Assembly (NCBI RefSeq): GCF_003325955.1
Contig: NZ_CP030929.1
Coordinates: forward strand, 1,302,001 to 1,366,000
Length of the DNA stretch: 64,000 nucleotides
Direction: 5' to 3'
DNA from: Aurantimicrobium sp. MWH-Uga1
GTDB lineage: Bacteria; Actinomycetota; Actinomycetes; Actinomycetales; Microbacteriaceae
Shown here: piece by piece, positions 45,749 through 57,760 of the stretch
How the letters are laid out: every line of letters starts with the position of its first letter
How positions within the stretch are numbered: the first letter of the stretch is position 1
Translations under genes and position numbers: made by a program
The notes under the pieces: generated by a model
What the model was told of the DNA's origin: nothing
The model's database searches: none
What the model saw: the letters and a program-made list of their open reading frames with translations, nothing else

Positions 45749-47062
45749 TTAGGGACGCCCCAGGCTGCTGTAATGGAAGCCTGCGGCTCTCCACCTGTCA
45801 GGATCTAAAACATTTCTGGCGTCCACGATCCGTTTGTGAGCCATCAAATCTCCAGCTGCCCGAGGGTCTAATCCAACAAACTCAGGCCACTCAGTGACCA
45901 AGACGGCGATATCCGCACCCACCAGAACTTGCTCAAGAGTGTCTGCGACGTTGAGTTCGGGGAATCGCTGCAACGCAGGTCCGTGAGCTTGAGGGTCATA
46001 AGCAACAACATCTGCTCCTGCCGCACGTAAACCGTGAGCAACATCCAAAGCTGGCGAGTCACGAACGTCATCTGAGTGGGGCTTGAATGCCAGCCCCAAC
46101 ACTGCCACTCGCAGGCCTACGACATCCCCTCCAGAATCGGCAATAACACGGGCAATAACTCGCTCACGCTGCCGGAGGTTAATGGCATCCACTTCATCTA
46201 AGAACGCGACCGAGGATCCTAGGCCGAGTTCATGAGCACGAGCAGAGAAAGCTCTGATGTCCTTGGGCAAACACCCGCCACCAAAGCCCACTCCAGCGTT
46301 AAGAAATTTCCTGCCAATCCGCGCGTCAAAACCTATGGCATCTGCAAGCTCGGTGACATTTGCGCCCGTTGCTTCAGCAATCTCGCTCATGGCGTTGATG
46401 AAACTAATCTTTGTTGCCAGAAACGCATTAGCTGCGGTTTTGACCAGCTCTGCGGTGGCAAGGTCTGTCTCCACAACCGGCGTTCCAGAGGCAATCGCTT
46501 GTGAGTACACATCCCTAAGTGCAACGCGTGCCTGCTGTGCACCAGGGCCCGCTCCATAACCAAAGACCAAACGGTCTGGCGAGAGAGTGTCCTTGATGGC
46601 GAAGCCCTCACGTAAAAATTCTGGATTCCAAGCCAGGGTCGCCGAACTGCCTGCTGATAGAAGCTTGAGCGCTAAAGCTTCTGCTGTGCCAACCGGAACG
46701 GTGCTCTTTCCCACAATGACATCTGTTGATCCCAGATGAGGAATCAGAGAATCTAAAGCTGCGTGTACATAGCGAAGATCTGCCGCGCCACTGTTCTCAC
46801 TTTGGGGTGTTCCCACAGCAATGAAGTGCAGCGATGCCTCCTCAACTTCACTGATGTCTGTTGTGAAACGCAGCCGCCCAGAGGCTAAAGATGAGGCAAG
46901 TATTTCAGGCAAACCCGGTTCAAAGAAGGGCGGTTTACCGTGAGCAAGTGCATCAATTTTCGCCGAGTCAACATCCACGGCAATAACCTCATGCCCAAGA
47001 TCGGCCATGGCTGTTGCATGCACTGCACCCAGATAGCCGCAACCGATGACTGAGATGCGCAT
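45749..47062 (-). CDS. ugd: UDP-glucose 6-dehydrogenase
   Basis: A 437-residue NAD-dependent enzyme that oxidises UDP-glucose twice to UDP-glucuronate for surface polysaccharides. The Rossmann motif is VIGCGYLG (residues 5-12). The central segment includes NPEFLREGFA, and the catalytic Cys264 is in GFGGGCLPKD. The C-terminal UDP-binding domain begins VAVLGLAFKPHSDDVRDSPA. It starts 9 nt after tdk, at the end of a minus-strand cluster that begins with a two-component system. GDP-mannose dehydrogenase is a less likely alternative. Confidence 0.88.
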   Translation of the reverse strand: MRISVIGCGYLGAVHATAMADLGHEVIAVDVDSAKIDALAHGKPPFFEPGLPEILASSLASGRLRFTTDISEVEEASLHFIAVGTPQSENSGAADLRYVHAALDSLIPHLGSTDVIVGKSTVPVGTAEALALKLLSAGSSATLAWNPEFLREGFAIKDTLSPDRLVFGYGAGPGAQQARVALRDVYSQAIASGTPVVETDLATAELVKTAANAFLATKISFINAMSEIAEATGANVTELADAIGFDARIGRKFLNAGVGFGGGCLPKDIRAFSARAHELGLGSSVAFLDEVDAINLRQRERVIARVIADSGGDVVGLRVAVLGLAFKPHSDDVRDSPALDVAHGLRAAGADVVAYDPQAHGPALQRFPELNVADTLEQVLVGADIAVLVTEWPEFVGLDPRAAGDLMAHKRIVDARNVLDPDRWRAAGFHYSSLGRP

Positions 47063-47071
47063 GGTGAAAAA

Positions 47072-47734
47072 CTAGCTAAAGTCGGGGTCTGGCTCGAAAG
47101 AATAGGCAACAGGCCACTGACGACGGCCGGCGTTGAGAACACCGTTGCTCTCGATGAGGTAGCAGTTTCCGCACAAAGGCTCATAAGTGACTGCGACGCC
47201 ATCAATGGCAAGCTGATCGCCGTCAAAGATAAAGCGGTCGTTATATTTGCGAGCGTTAAAGATTGCTTTTTTACCGCAGCGACAAATGGTCTTCAATTCT
47301 TCAATTTCGTGGGCGATTTCTAGCAATCGTCGAGAGCCTGGGAATGCAACCGTTTGGAAGTCTGTACGAATTCCAAAGGCCAATACAGGAACGTCTTCGA
47401 GTAAAGCGATGCGCAGAAGATCATCGACTTGAGCTTCGGAAAGGAACTGCGCCTCGTCTACCAGTAAGCAACGGACGTCAGCACCTGTTCGACGGATGAC
47501 CTCATCACGTTGGTGCTGAAACAACCCATACAGGTCACTGTCTGCACCAATGACAAAATCAGTCCTGCGATTGATGCCCAAACGTGAAAGAACACCCTGA
47601 TCGCCCTTGATGTCAATTGCGGGCTTACACAACACCACATTGTGTCCACGTTCTTCGTAGTTGTGGGCGGCTTGCAACATCAACGTACTCTTACCGCTGT
47701 TCATCGCACCATAACGGAAATAAAGCTTGGCCAT
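47072..47734 (-). CDS. tdk: Thymidine kinase
   Basis: A 220-residue type II thymidine kinase for dThd salvage. The P-loop is GAMNSGKSTLML near residue 10. The catalytic/Walker B region is CLLVDEAQFLSE. The zinc site is formed by CRCGKKA and PLCGNCY, and the lasso that holds the base includes FDGDQLAIDGVAVTYEPL. Its ATG overlaps the response-regulator stop by one base (TAATG). Confidence 0.94.
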   Translation of the reverse strand: MAKLYFRYGAMNSGKSTLMLQAAHNYEERGHNVVLCKPAIDIKGDQGVLSRLGINRRTDFVIGADSDLYGLFQHQRDEVIRRTGADVRCLLVDEAQFLSEAQVDDLLRIALLEDVPVLAFGIRTDFQTVAFPGSRRLLEIAHEIEELKTICRCGKKAIFNARKYNDRFIFDGDQLAIDGVAVTYEPLCGNCYLIESNGVLNAGRRQWPVAYSFEPDPDFS

Positions 47735-48390
47735 TAGGTCAAATATCCATCCTCGGCTGCACGCCGAACCAAATCAGCCCGCCGAGACGCGGGTCTTCCT
47801 GCTCTAGCGTACTTCTCACGGACCCGTCTGAGGTACGTTTTGGCCGTCTCAAACTGAACATTCATGGCTTGGGCGACATCTTTAGTTGCTAAACCTTGGC
47901 AATACAGCATTAATGCCTGTTCTTCCCCGGCACTCAAACGAGGCTTGAACACCTCTTCGGCGTGTTGATGAGGCTCACCCGGGGCGTTCGAATGCATGGC
48001 AGGCATTCCCAGTAACTGGCGCATTGTGGCAGCAATGACACGCATCGACGTTGCTTTATCGAAGTATGCATCAGCTCCAGAAGCGTTGATGCGTTCCTCA
48101 AGCTCAGTGCCACCAAGAGCACTGATCACCACGACCTTGGCCCCGGCAGCTTTACACGTGAGCACACGTGCCTCAATAGAGACGTTTTCTGCCAACTGGT
48201 AGTCCATCAACACCATATCGGCAGGAAAAGCAGGGTTCCCTAAACACCCCGCCCACGAGGTTTCACTACAAACCACGTCGAAATCTGGAGCGTTTTCAGA
48301 AAACCAACTCGTGATGCTTTCGACCAACAGCCCGTGGTCATCCAAAATTGCCAACGTCGCAGGCGCTCTGCGTCCCCCATTACTGTGCAT
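47734..48390 (-). CDS. Response regulator, receiver plus LuxR-type HTH
   Basis: A 218-residue NarL/FixJ-type regulator. The receiver domain (residues 10-130) has acidic Asp17-Asp18, phospho-acceptor Asp63 in VLMDYQL, and Lys112. The C-terminal LuxR-type HTH (150-215) shows LSAGEEQALMLYCQGLATKDVAQAMNV. It overlaps the upstream kinase-like gene by 11 nt and the downstream tdk by 1 nt. Its target is unknown; the cluster with ugd suggests an envelope-related signal, by inference. Confidence 0.88.
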   Translation of the reverse strand: MHSNGGRRAPATLAILDDHGLLVESITSWFSENAPDFDVVCSETSWAGCLGNPAFPADMVLMDYQLAENVSIEARVLTCKAAGAKVVVISALGGTELEERINASGADAYFDKATSMRVIAATMRQLLGMPAMHSNAPGEPHQHAEEVFKPRLSAGEEQALMLYCQGLATKDVAQAMNVQFETAKTYLRRVREKYARAGRPASRRADLVRRAAEDGYLT

Positions 48391-49489
48391 AGTAGAACAA
48401 CACCTTCACTTCCCCATCTTGTTCAATCATGCGCACATCGTGAAACACGACGTACATCACACGCAGATAAGGGGCGAGTTTGATTCGCAAACGGTAGCTG
48501 GCGGCATTTCGTTCGCCATGGTCTTTCCCTAAGACCACGCAGGAAAGTCGACCAGTTACCGGATCTGACCGCAAGGACACGGTGATTGATCGAACTCCGT
48601 TATCTCTCAAGCCAGTGATCAAGGCCGAAATGCTTGATTGGGAAGAGAGGTCAAATCGTCCCAACAATTTTTCTGGATCGTGCAGCTCACAGCCAATCCG
48701 CTCAACCCAGGTACGAGTGGAGAGGCTGAGAAGCTCTCCACGAATTTCAGCTGAGAGTTGCCGTGCTTTTTCGACGTCCTCCGCATTCACACGACCTGTT
48801 TCGAGAAATTCTACGTAAAAATGTTTCACCTCGTCAATGAAAGGTTTTGTGACGTCAACAGTCACGGCACTTTGCGGTTGAGATGGTGGCTGCGTTTGTT
48901 CGCTCAAGGTTGCATTCCACGCTCTGAGAACACTGGTAGCTTTCTGGGTGTAGCTGGCCTGGCCTAGGACAACGATGCCGATGAGCGTTATTCCAGACAC
49001 AGCAAAGTATGCCGGTCCGAACGGGATGTTCAGATTCAGGCTAGTCAAAGCGAGTAGGCCACCAACTGACAGGACTGCGGCCAGACCTGCGTAATACTGA
49101 TCCGAAAGTGGACGATACCCGCTCGCGCTTGCAAAGAGCAATGCCAGTGCTATTGGCCCCCATTCGAGAAAATATCCTGTGACGTGGGTATCCATTGCCG
49201 AGACTTGAAAACAGGCCGCACTGATGGCAAAGAACACCACGATGGCGTAGCTCCACTTGCCATATGGGGCATGACGAGGAGCAGCAAACCAGAGATGCAG
49301 CCCAAGTGAAATTGTCATAAACATGACTGCCAAAGCCATCAGTGCGATGTGCGAAACATGCGCCAAAGAGCTAATCGTGGCAAGGACGACGTAAACCCAC
49401 GTCACGAGAACAATGATGATGGCTGCTTCCCAGCTCGTGGCAGCGGTAAGCGGATCAATTTGTTGCAGGCTTCTGCCTCTATCGCTCAT
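48380..49489 (-). CDS. Membrane protein with degenerate histidine-kinase-like cytosolic part
   Basis: A 369-residue protein. There are six or seven membrane segments (about residues 20-185) and a cytosolic part with a helical stretch (FIDEVKHFYVEFL; NAEDVEKARQLSAEIRGELL) and a C-terminal alpha/beta region. No HD-type phospho-acceptor motif, N-box or GxGxG box is visible, so it is unlikely to be an active kinase. Its layout mirrors the upstream kinase, and it lies between that kinase and the regulator, overlapping each by 11 nt. It may be a partner subunit. The ATG at 49489 has GGAGG 6 nt upstream. Confidence 0.7.
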   Translation of the reverse strand: MSDRGRSLQQIDPLTAATSWEAAIIIVLVTWVYVVLATISSLAHVSHIALMALAVMFMTISLGLHLWFAAPRHAPYGKWSYAIVVFFAISAACFQVSAMDTHVTGYFLEWGPIALALLFASASGYRPLSDQYYAGLAAVLSVGGLLALTSLNLNIPFGPAYFAVSGITLIGIVVLGQASYTQKATSVLRAWNATLSEQTQPPSQPQSAVTVDVTKPFIDEVKHFYVEFLETGRVNAEDVEKARQLSAEIRGELLSLSTRTWVERIGCELHDPEKLLGRFDLSSQSSISALITGLRDNGVRSITVSLRSDPVTGRLSCVVLGKDHGERNAASYRLRIKLAPYLRVMYVVFHDVRMIEQDGEVKVLFYYAQ

Positions 49490-50687
49490 CACTCACCTCC
49501 GTTTGGAACTGCATCATGATTGCGGTACCTTGATTTGGATTCGCCCATATTCGAACAGAGCCACCCGCCTTTTCAATACGTTCCCGAACTGAAAGCCTCA
49601 GGCCCAACCGGTCTTCAGGGACCGCTTCAACATCAAAACCCACACCACCATCAATAACTGTGATGCTCACGTGCGAGGAAACTCCCAAGAGAACAATTTC
49701 GGAGTTCCTCTGACCTGAATGAGCTAACACATTGGCTAAACACTGGGTGAGTGCTGCAGCAACTGCAGAAATCTGATCATCTGTCAGGCTTTCTAAAGAA
49801 GCAAGATCCCCACTGAGGTTGATCACGAGTCCGTTTCGCTCCGCTTCAATAAGCGCCTGTGAAACTAAGCTCACGCGTTGATGATTTTCTGAGCCGTTGC
49901 CCTGTGCAGCAGTTGTCTGTCGAGTAGTCGCGAGTTCACTCTTTTCCAGACGTGCAAGTTGCGCCTCGATTGATTCACGAACATCCTGCTGAAGCATTCC
50001 AGGTTTTGTTTGCGCAATCAGGGCTAGGTTAGCCAGCAACGTGTCATGCAAGTGCGCGGCAATATCTTTAGCAGAGGCAACAACCTCAGCATCCTGTGAA
50101 ACAAAATCCATGCTCTTATCAAGTGAAGGCTGAATCTTGCTTTGTGAACGCAGCATTCCTGGAGTGAGGGAAACTGCGATTACTACAATCACAAACCCCG
50201 CAAACAGCCTCAGATCAAATTCAAAAACACCCCCGGCAATCTGTGCTCCCACAAAAATTGCCACATTCGCCATCAGATATCCCAAGGTTGCCCAGAACAA
50301 TCTGTCCCGAACACGAGCAGCAACACCGCAGGTAGTAATCAGGGCAAATCCCAGCAGGCTAAATGGCAGAAACTTTGTCGACACCACATCTGGCATCGTT
50401 GCGAGCACAGCCCACGTAGCAATGACTAAACAGGTACTTAAGAACACCAAATACAGGGATGCCGAGAAGGGTGACAGCGGTGAAAACATAAGCCACCACA
50501 GCACAAAACCAGGAAAGCCGACCAAGAACCCTGCCCACAAAACAGCAGCATTGCCCTCATGCCAGCCAGCGAGCAAAAGTAGAACTTCAGCAAAGATGAC
50601 TGAGTAGGCCGAGTACACCAAGAACAGGCGTGAGAGTGCCTGAGCAAACAAGACAGGCGCGAGTTTGGCAGGAATACCGATCTGCAT
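49479..50687 (-). CDS. Two-component sensor histidine kinase (HisKA_3 type)
   Basis: A 402-residue kinase with about six membrane segments (residues 10-175) and no large extracellular domain. The phospho-acceptor His214 lies in AAHLHDTLLANLA. The ATPase domain has an N-box with LANVLAHSG, a G1 box DGGVGFD and a second box RLGLRLSVRERIEKAGG, typical of NarL-partner kinases. It is the first gene of an overlapping run leading through a kinase-like protein, the response regulator, tdk and ugd. The signal is not evident. Confidence 0.88.
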   Translation of the reverse strand: MQIGIPAKLAPVLFAQALSRLFLVYSAYSVIFAEVLLLLAGWHEGNAAVLWAGFLVGFPGFVLWWLMFSPLSPFSASLYLVFLSTCLVIATWAVLATMPDVVSTKFLPFSLLGFALITTCGVAARVRDRLFWATLGYLMANVAIFVGAQIAGGVFEFDLRLFAGFVIVVIAVSLTPGMLRSQSKIQPSLDKSMDFVSQDAEVVASAKDIAAHLHDTLLANLALIAQTKPGMLQQDVRESIEAQLARLEKSELATTRQTTAAQGNGSENHQRVSLVSQALIEAERNGLVINLSGDLASLESLTDDQISAVAAALTQCLANVLAHSGQRNSEIVLLGVSSHVSITVIDGGVGFDVEAVPEDRLGLRLSVRERIEKAGGSVRIWANPNQGTAIMMQFQTEVSDER

Positions 50688-50730
50688 TCTCGCTCCCCCT
50701 CACACACATGGTCGTAAAGACCAGTCTTCC

Positions 50731-52206
50731 CTATGTGGAGAGTTTGAGAGCCTGAGCTGAAGCTGCAAAAGACTTCTTCGCGGTCGCAGGGTTGTCAGAC
50801 AAACGTGTTCCGTAACTGGGAATCATTTTCTTGATTTCTGGCTCCCACCCAGCAAACTCCGCGGGGAAGCAGCGCTTGAGTACGTCCAACATGACAGGCA
50901 CGGACACAGAAGCACCTGGCGAGGCACCCAACAGGCCAGCAATGGTGCCGTCCGCAGAGGCAATGACCTCCGTACCAAACTGAAGCACACCCACCTTCTT
51001 GGGGTCAGACTTCATAACTTGAACGCGCTGACCGGCAGTGATGAGCTCCCAGTCTTCGTGCTGTGCTTCAGGGAAGAATTCACGCAACGCATCGAGCTTC
51101 TTTTGCGGGCTCGCCATTAATTCGCCGATGAGGTATTTCAACAAGTCAAGGTTGGTCGCTCCGACGGCCAACATGGGGAAAATGTTGTTTAGGCGAATTG
51201 AACCAGGAAGATCGAACCAGGAACCCTCTTTGAGGAACTTGGGTGTAAATCCTGCGAACGGTCCAAACAACAGTGACTTTTCGCCATCAACAACACGGGT
51301 GTCTAAGTGAGGAACGGACATTGGAGGCGCACCAACAGATGCCTTGCCATAGACCTTGGCTTGGTGGCGAGCTACGAGGGCGGGATTGGTGGTGCGCAGG
51401 AACTGTCCGGAGATAGGGAATCCACCGAAGCCCTTGGCTTCTTTGATTCCCGCGCTTTGGAGCAGTGACAAAGCGCCACCACCGGCACCCACAAAGACAA
51501 ACTTGGCCGTAATGGAATGCGGGGTGTTGCCGACCATGTCACGCAAGCTCAAGCGCCAGTGCCCGTTGTGAAGCTTCTTTACGGATGTCACCTGAGTTCC
51601 TGTGCGCAGTTTTGCACCGTTGTCGGTGATGTACGTGAAAAGCTGCTTGGTAAGTGAACCGTAGTCAACGTCAGTACCAGACGTAATTCGAGTTGCGGCA
51701 ATCGGTTCGTCACCGGTGCGGCCATCCATGAGAAGTGGTGTCCACTGGGCAATGACTTCTGGATCTTCCGAATACTCCATGCCGGCAAACAGCGGCTGAT
51801 CTTTGAGCACCGCATAGCGCTTGCGCAAATATTCAACGTTTGCTTCTCCCCAGACGAACGTCATGTGAGGGGTTGAGTTAATGAAGGTGGTGGGCGCATC
51901 AAGCATCTTGGAAGCGACCATGTATGCCCAGAACTGGAGTGATACCTGGAATTGCTCATTAATCGCAACTGCCTTAGAAGGCTCGACAGAACCATCAGGA
52001 GCCTCAGGCATATAGTTCAATTCACATAAGCCTGCGTGACCGGTTCCCGCGTTGTTCCAAGGGTTTGAACTTTCCTGAGCTACTTCGCCCAGACGCTCAT
52101 AAACTTGGATGCTCCAGTCAGGTTGCAGCTGTTTAATGAGTGCGCCCAGGGTGGCGCTCATAATTCCGCCACCAATCAGGGCGACGTCAACTGTCTTTGC
52201 ATTCAC
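50731..52206 (-). CDS. mqo: Malate:quinone oxidoreductase
   Basis: A 491-residue FAD enzyme that oxidises malate to oxaloacetate and passes electrons to quinone, a membrane-linked alternative to malate dehydrogenase. The FAD motif is VALIGGGIMSATLG at the N-terminus. Family patches are NNAGTGHAGLCELNYMP, FVFVGAGGGALSLLQ, GFPISGQFLR and SPGASVSVPVML. The GTG at 52206 gives the usual length; a GTG at 52233 with GAGGG upstream is an alternative. A small hairpin TGGTC/GACCA (50709-50723) lies between its end and the sensor kinase gene. Confidence 0.94.
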   Translation of the reverse strand: MNAKTVDVALIGGGIMSATLGALIKQLQPDWSIQVYERLGEVAQESSNPWNNAGTGHAGLCELNYMPEAPDGSVEPSKAVAINEQFQVSLQFWAYMVASKMLDAPTTFINSTPHMTFVWGEANVEYLRKRYAVLKDQPLFAGMEYSEDPEVIAQWTPLLMDGRTGDEPIAATRITSGTDVDYGSLTKQLFTYITDNGAKLRTGTQVTSVKKLHNGHWRLSLRDMVGNTPHSITAKFVFVGAGGGALSLLQSAGIKEAKGFGGFPISGQFLRTTNPALVARHQAKVYGKASVGAPPMSVPHLDTRVVDGEKSLLFGPFAGFTPKFLKEGSWFDLPGSIRLNNIFPMLAVGATNLDLLKYLIGELMASPQKKLDALREFFPEAQHEDWELITAGQRVQVMKSDPKKVGVLQFGTEVIASADGTIAGLLGASPGASVSVPVMLDVLKRCFPAEFAGWEPEIKKMIPSYGTRLSDNPATAKKSFAASAQALKLST

Positions 52207-52275
52207 ATCCGCAAGTTTACGTGGCAAAGCCACTGAGCAGTGCCCTCGGTGCTTCCATCTACCGGGAGGAACACT

Positions 52276-52307
52276 GAAGGCCACCAGAAGCTCTCCTGGT
52301 GGCCTTC
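52276..52307. terminator. Terminator hairpin downstream of asd
   Basis: GAAGGCCACCAG (52276-52287) pairs perfectly with CTGGTGGCCTTC (52296-52307). It lies between the asd stop and the mqo start on the same strand. The U-run is weak. Confidence 0.7.
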
Positions 52308-52325
52308 GTGAAATGGTGAAGAGAA

Positions 52326-54649
<2,324 letters not shown>

Positions 54650-54741
54650 GGTTTGAAACTCCTGAAAGAAGATGCTCACGGCTTCGTTTCACGCGAGCTG
54701 GAAACTCTATTCTACGGGGAGTTTCAGGGCGCTTTTGACGC

Positions 54742-55338
54742 TCAGGAGACGGTGCGACGGCCTTCAAAGGCGCGGCCGAGGGTCACTTCGTCGGCATATT
54801 CCAAATCGCCACCAACAGGAAGACCGGAAGCTAGACGCGAGACCTTAATTTCTAGAGTCTTCAACAAACGAGAAAGATACGTCGCGGTTGCTTCGCCTTC
54901 GAGATTGGGGTCGGTGGCGATGATGACCTCAGTGACTGTGCCATCCGCTAGACGCGTCATGAGTTGGCGAATACGAAGGTCATCCGGCCCAATGCCATCA
55001 ATGGGGCTAATTGCTCCGCCCAGTACGTGGTAGAGCCCGCGGAATTCTCGGGTGCGCTCAATAGCAACGACGTCTTTGGCTTCTTCCACGACACAGATGA
55101 ACGTCGGGTCACGCCTGGGGTCACGGCAGATAGCGCAGGTCACTTCTTCAGATACGTTTCCGCAAATCTCACAGAACTTAACTTTTTCCCGAACTTCCAA
55201 CAACACTGCTGACAGGCGGGTCACATCGAAAGATTCTGTTTGCAGAATATGAAACGCGATGCGCTGAGCTGACTTGGGTCCTACACCGGGAAGTCGGCCC
55301 AATTCATCAATGAGCTCCTGAACTATGCCGTCATACAT
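54742..55338 (-). CDS. recR: Recombination protein RecR
   Basis: A 198-residue DNA-repair mediator of the RecFOR pathway. It has an N-terminal HhH ([15 protein letters not shown]), a C4 zinc finger (CEICGNV and CAICRDP) and a TOPRIM domain ([26 protein letters not shown]). It starts 2 nt after dnaX, the standard bacterial pair. A 92-nt gap separates it from lysC. Confidence 0.96.
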   Translation of the reverse strand: MYDGIVQELIDELGRLPGVGPKSAQRIAFHILQTESFDVTRLSAVLLEVREKVKFCEICGNVSEEVTCAICRDPRRDPTFICVVEEAKDVVAIERTREFRGLYHVLGGAISPIDGIGPDDLRIRQLMTRLADGTVTEVIIATDPNLEGEATATYLSRLLKTLEIKVSRLASGLPVGGDLEYADEVTLGRAFEGRRTVS

Positions 55339-55340
55339 GC

Positions 55341-57311
55341 CTAGTCCTCAGCAGAAATAACGGGAGTGGGGGCAGTGACCTCTTCAGAAATAAACTTGGC
55401 ATCCAAGATTTCCCGAACTACTGCTTCACCATAACGGCGGTCTTGAAGCTCTGCTTCCTCGGCGCTGAGTTGAGAACCAGTGTCAGCCACGTCAGGCTCG
55501 GATGTGGCCTTCGAATCTGAAGATGATTCATCATCGAGAACTGCTGGAGTTCCTGACGGGATTGCAACAACATCCCAGCCATCATCGGCTTGCACATCTA
55601 CTGGAGGTTCTTCTGCAAGATCAGCTGGTGGTTCCTCCGGAAGAGGAGGCTCCTCTTCTGCGGGAGCTGGGGTTGCAAACTCTCGCGGTGCGTTGTGAGC
55701 GGATCTCCCAGCATCTGTTGTTGTGCTGACTTTGTCGATAGGTGCGGTCGCACTGGAGTCACTGGAAACTTTGAAGCTCACGCGAACACCAACGGTATCC
55801 AGGATTGCTTGACGCAAAATTTCGTGGACACCGCCGGGAACACCCTTTTGTGGGCGGAAAGACGCAGCATCTGCTTCGTTACTAAATACGAGCGTGAGTA
55901 CTTCATCTTCAAGAGAGCGAACTTGCGCTGCAACAACGACGAGCCAGGCTGCACGGGACGTCGCCTGGATTTTGTCCAATACAGCAGGCCATGCTTCAAG
56001 AAGTTCACGTGTTCCCACCGGCCCTGCAGGAACCACCTTGGATTCTTCCTTCATTGGCTCAGTGGCAGGTGCAGGCTTTTCAGCCTTTGGTGTTGGTGCA
56101 GAAGCAACTGCAGTTGCAGGTGCTGGAGCTGGGGCTTCCTTTTTCTGTGCAGCAGGCGCAACAGCCGGTGCGGATGCAACTGGAGCCACAACCGGACCAG
56201 AACCACTACCGGTTGCACGAACAAGCAGACGGGCAATCATCAATTCAAGATGGAGACGCGGTGAAGTTGCACCGGTCATCTCAGTTAGTGAGGAGTTGAC
56301 CACATCTGCGGCACGAGAAAGATCCGCGGCACCAAAATTCTGAGCCTGTGCCTGCATATGCTCGAGTTCATCTGAAGGAATACCGCGCAGTACCGCGTTT
56401 GCGTTTGCTCCGGTTGCGGCAACAAGAATGAGATCACGCAGTCGTTCCAGAAGATCTTCCACAAAACGACGAGGATCTTGACCTGTCTGAATCACTCGAT
56501 CGACGGCAGCAAATGCTCCTGCGGAATCTCCAGCGGCGAGCGCATCAACGGCTTCATCAAGCAGTGCGGCGTGGGTATATCCCAGGAGGGAAACAGCACG
56601 CTCGTAGGTGACGGCATCATTTTCAGAACCGGCAATGAGTTGATCGAGCAAGGAGAGAGTGTCGCGGGCAGAGCCACCGCCCGCACGAACAACCAATGCC
56701 AGCACCCCTGGTTCAACCGAGATATTTTCTGAGGCGCATAAGCTCTCGCAGTATTCCAACATTTGAGCTGGAGGAATCAAGCGGAAGGGGTAGTGATGGG
56801 TGCGCGAACGAATCGTGCCGATAACCTTTTCAGGTTCCGTAGTAGCGAAAATGAACTTCACATGCTCGGGTGGTTCTTCGACGAGCTTGAGCAAGGCGTT
56901 GAAGCCCTGCGGGGTGACCATGTGTGCTTCATCGAGAATGAAGATTTTGTAGCGGTCACGCGCAGGAGCAAAGACCGCACGCTCACGTAAGTCGCGTGCA
57001 TCATCAACGCCGTTGTGGCTGGCAGCGTCAATTTCGACCACATCGAGAGATCCGCCACCCTCACGAGAAAGCTCGACACAACTGGGGCAGACGCCACAGG
57101 GAGTATCAGTTGGTCCTTCGGCACAGTTCAAGCATCGAGCGAGAATTCGAGCAGAGGTTGTCTTACCGCAACCACGAGGACCGCTGAAAAGGTAAGCGTG
57201 GTTGACCCGATTTGTTCTCAGAGCCGTCATCAACGGTTCGGTGACATGGGATTGCCCAATTACGTCAGCGAAGGATTCAGGCCGATAACGGCGATACAGT
57301 GCGGTAGCCAC
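55341..57311 (-). CDS. dnaX: DNA polymerase III gamma/tau subunit
   Basis: A 656-residue clamp-loader ATPase. Walker A is GPRGCGKTT (44-52), a zinc module CLNCAEG...CGVCPSC follows, Walker B is ILDEAHM and sensor 1 lies in FATTEPEKV. The N-terminal 370 residues are the conserved core. A Pro/Ala-rich linker (about 370-440) and an acidic Pro/Glu-rich tail complete the tau-like form. I see no strong frameshift signal for a separate gamma. The SRP RNA gene lies about 65 nt upstream on the same strand. Confidence 0.95.
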   Translation of the reverse strand: MATALYRRYRPESFADVIGQSHVTEPLMTALRTNRVNHAYLFSGPRGCGKTTSARILARCLNCAEGPTDTPCGVCPSCVELSREGGGSLDVVEIDAASHNGVDDARDLRERAVFAPARDRYKIFILDEAHMVTPQGFNALLKLVEEPPEHVKFIFATTEPEKVIGTIRSRTHHYPFRLIPPAQMLEYCESLCASENISVEPGVLALVVRAGGGSARDTLSLLDQLIAGSENDAVTYERAVSLLGYTHAALLDEAVDALAAGDSAGAFAAVDRVIQTGQDPRRFVEDLLERLRDLILVAATGANANAVLRGIPSDELEHMQAQAQNFGAADLSRAADVVNSSLTEMTGATSPRLHLELMIARLLVRATGSGSGPVVAPVASAPAVAPAAQKKEAPAPAPATAVASAPTPKAEKPAPATEPMKEESKVVPAGPVGTRELLEAWPAVLDKIQATSRAAWLVVVAAQVRSLEDEVLTLVFSNEADAASFRPQKGVPGGVHEILRQAILDTVGVRVSFKVSSDSSATAPIDKVSTTTDAGRSAHNAPREFATPAPAEEEPPLPEEPPADLAEEPPVDVQADDGWDVVAIPSGTPAVLDDESSSDSKATSEPDVADTGSQLSAEEAELQDRRYGEAVVREILDAKFISEEVTAPTPVISAED

Positions 57312-57375
57312 AGTTCAATAGTACGCGTCAGAGCCGACATCCAGACCACTACGTCAACGCTGTGAGCGCAATAAA

Positions 57376-57470
57376 AAGGACCCCCCGCGCACCCGCCAGA
57401 GCCCGGTTACCCTTGCTACGTTTCCGTCCTGGGGGAGTTGGCCTGGATGGCGCCACGCGAGGAGCCATTC
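57376..57470 (-). ncRNA. ffs: Signal recognition particle RNA (small bacterial 4.5S type)
   Basis: The minus strand contains the conserved SRP apical domain: CCCCCAGGACGGAAACGTAGCAAGG, including the GGAA tetraloop and the asymmetric loop AGCA. The outer stem pairs GGCTCCTCGCG at the 5' end (57466-57456) with CGCGGGGGGTCC at the 3' end. TTTTTATT follows at the 3' end. It guides Ffh to ribosomes making membrane proteins. The neighbourhood (dnaX on one side, tRNA-Ser on the other) matches other actinobacteria. Exact ends are estimated. Confidence 0.85.
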
Positions 57471-57542
57471 AACATTCTAAAGCACTGAACTGTATGGCAC
57501 ACCCTCGGTTCGTCAGCACCAGTGTTGAGCAGTTAGAATGTT
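57471..57542. promoter_or_regulatory. Divergent promoter region for SRP RNA and tRNA-Ser
   Basis: An inverted repeat AACATTCTAA (57471-57480) / TTAGAATGTT (57533-57542) places a TAGAAT hexamer on each strand at the right distance from each RNA gene to be a -10 box. No clear -35 boxes are visible. The rest of the gap to 57577 shows nothing else. Confidence 0.45.
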
Positions 57543-57577
57543 CAAGTTGTCCTCTTGCGTAAGCAGGCGGGCCATCA

Positions 57578-57665
57578 GGAGGATTCGCCTAGTGGCCTAT
57601 GGCGCACGCTTGGAAAGCGTGTTGGGTTAACGCCCTCGGGGGTTCGAATCCCCCATTCTCCGCCA
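57578..57665 (+). tRNA. tRNA-Ser (anticodon GGA)
   Basis: An 88-nt tRNA with a long variable arm. The acceptor GGAGGAT pairs with ATTCTCC (one G-T), the anticodon loop CTTGGAAAG gives GGA for UCC/UCU codons, the variable arm runs TTGGGTTAACGCCCTC, the T arm contains GGTTCGAATC, the discriminator is G, and CCA is encoded. Confidence 0.96.
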
Positions 57666-57668
57666 CCA

Positions 57669-57704
57669 AAAATGACCGCCCTACGTGGCGGTCATTTTCT
57701 TTGT
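57669..57704 (+). terminator. Rho-independent terminator of tRNA-Ser
   Basis: AAAATGACCGCC (57669-57680) pairs perfectly with GGCGGTCATTTT (57687-57698) around a 6-nt loop and is followed by CTTTGTT. Confidence 0.92.
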
Positions 57705-57760
57705 TACGTCCCCCATTTGTTGTGATGAACGAGAGCCCCCGCCTCCAGTAGTGTGTGGCC

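Noticed and set aside
56139..56145. G AAA AAG heptamer in dnaX, reminiscent of the E. coli frameshift site that makes gamma
   Set aside because: It is in the right frame, but the first base is G rather than A, so slippage would be poor, and I found no adjacent stimulatory stem or upstream internal ribosome site.
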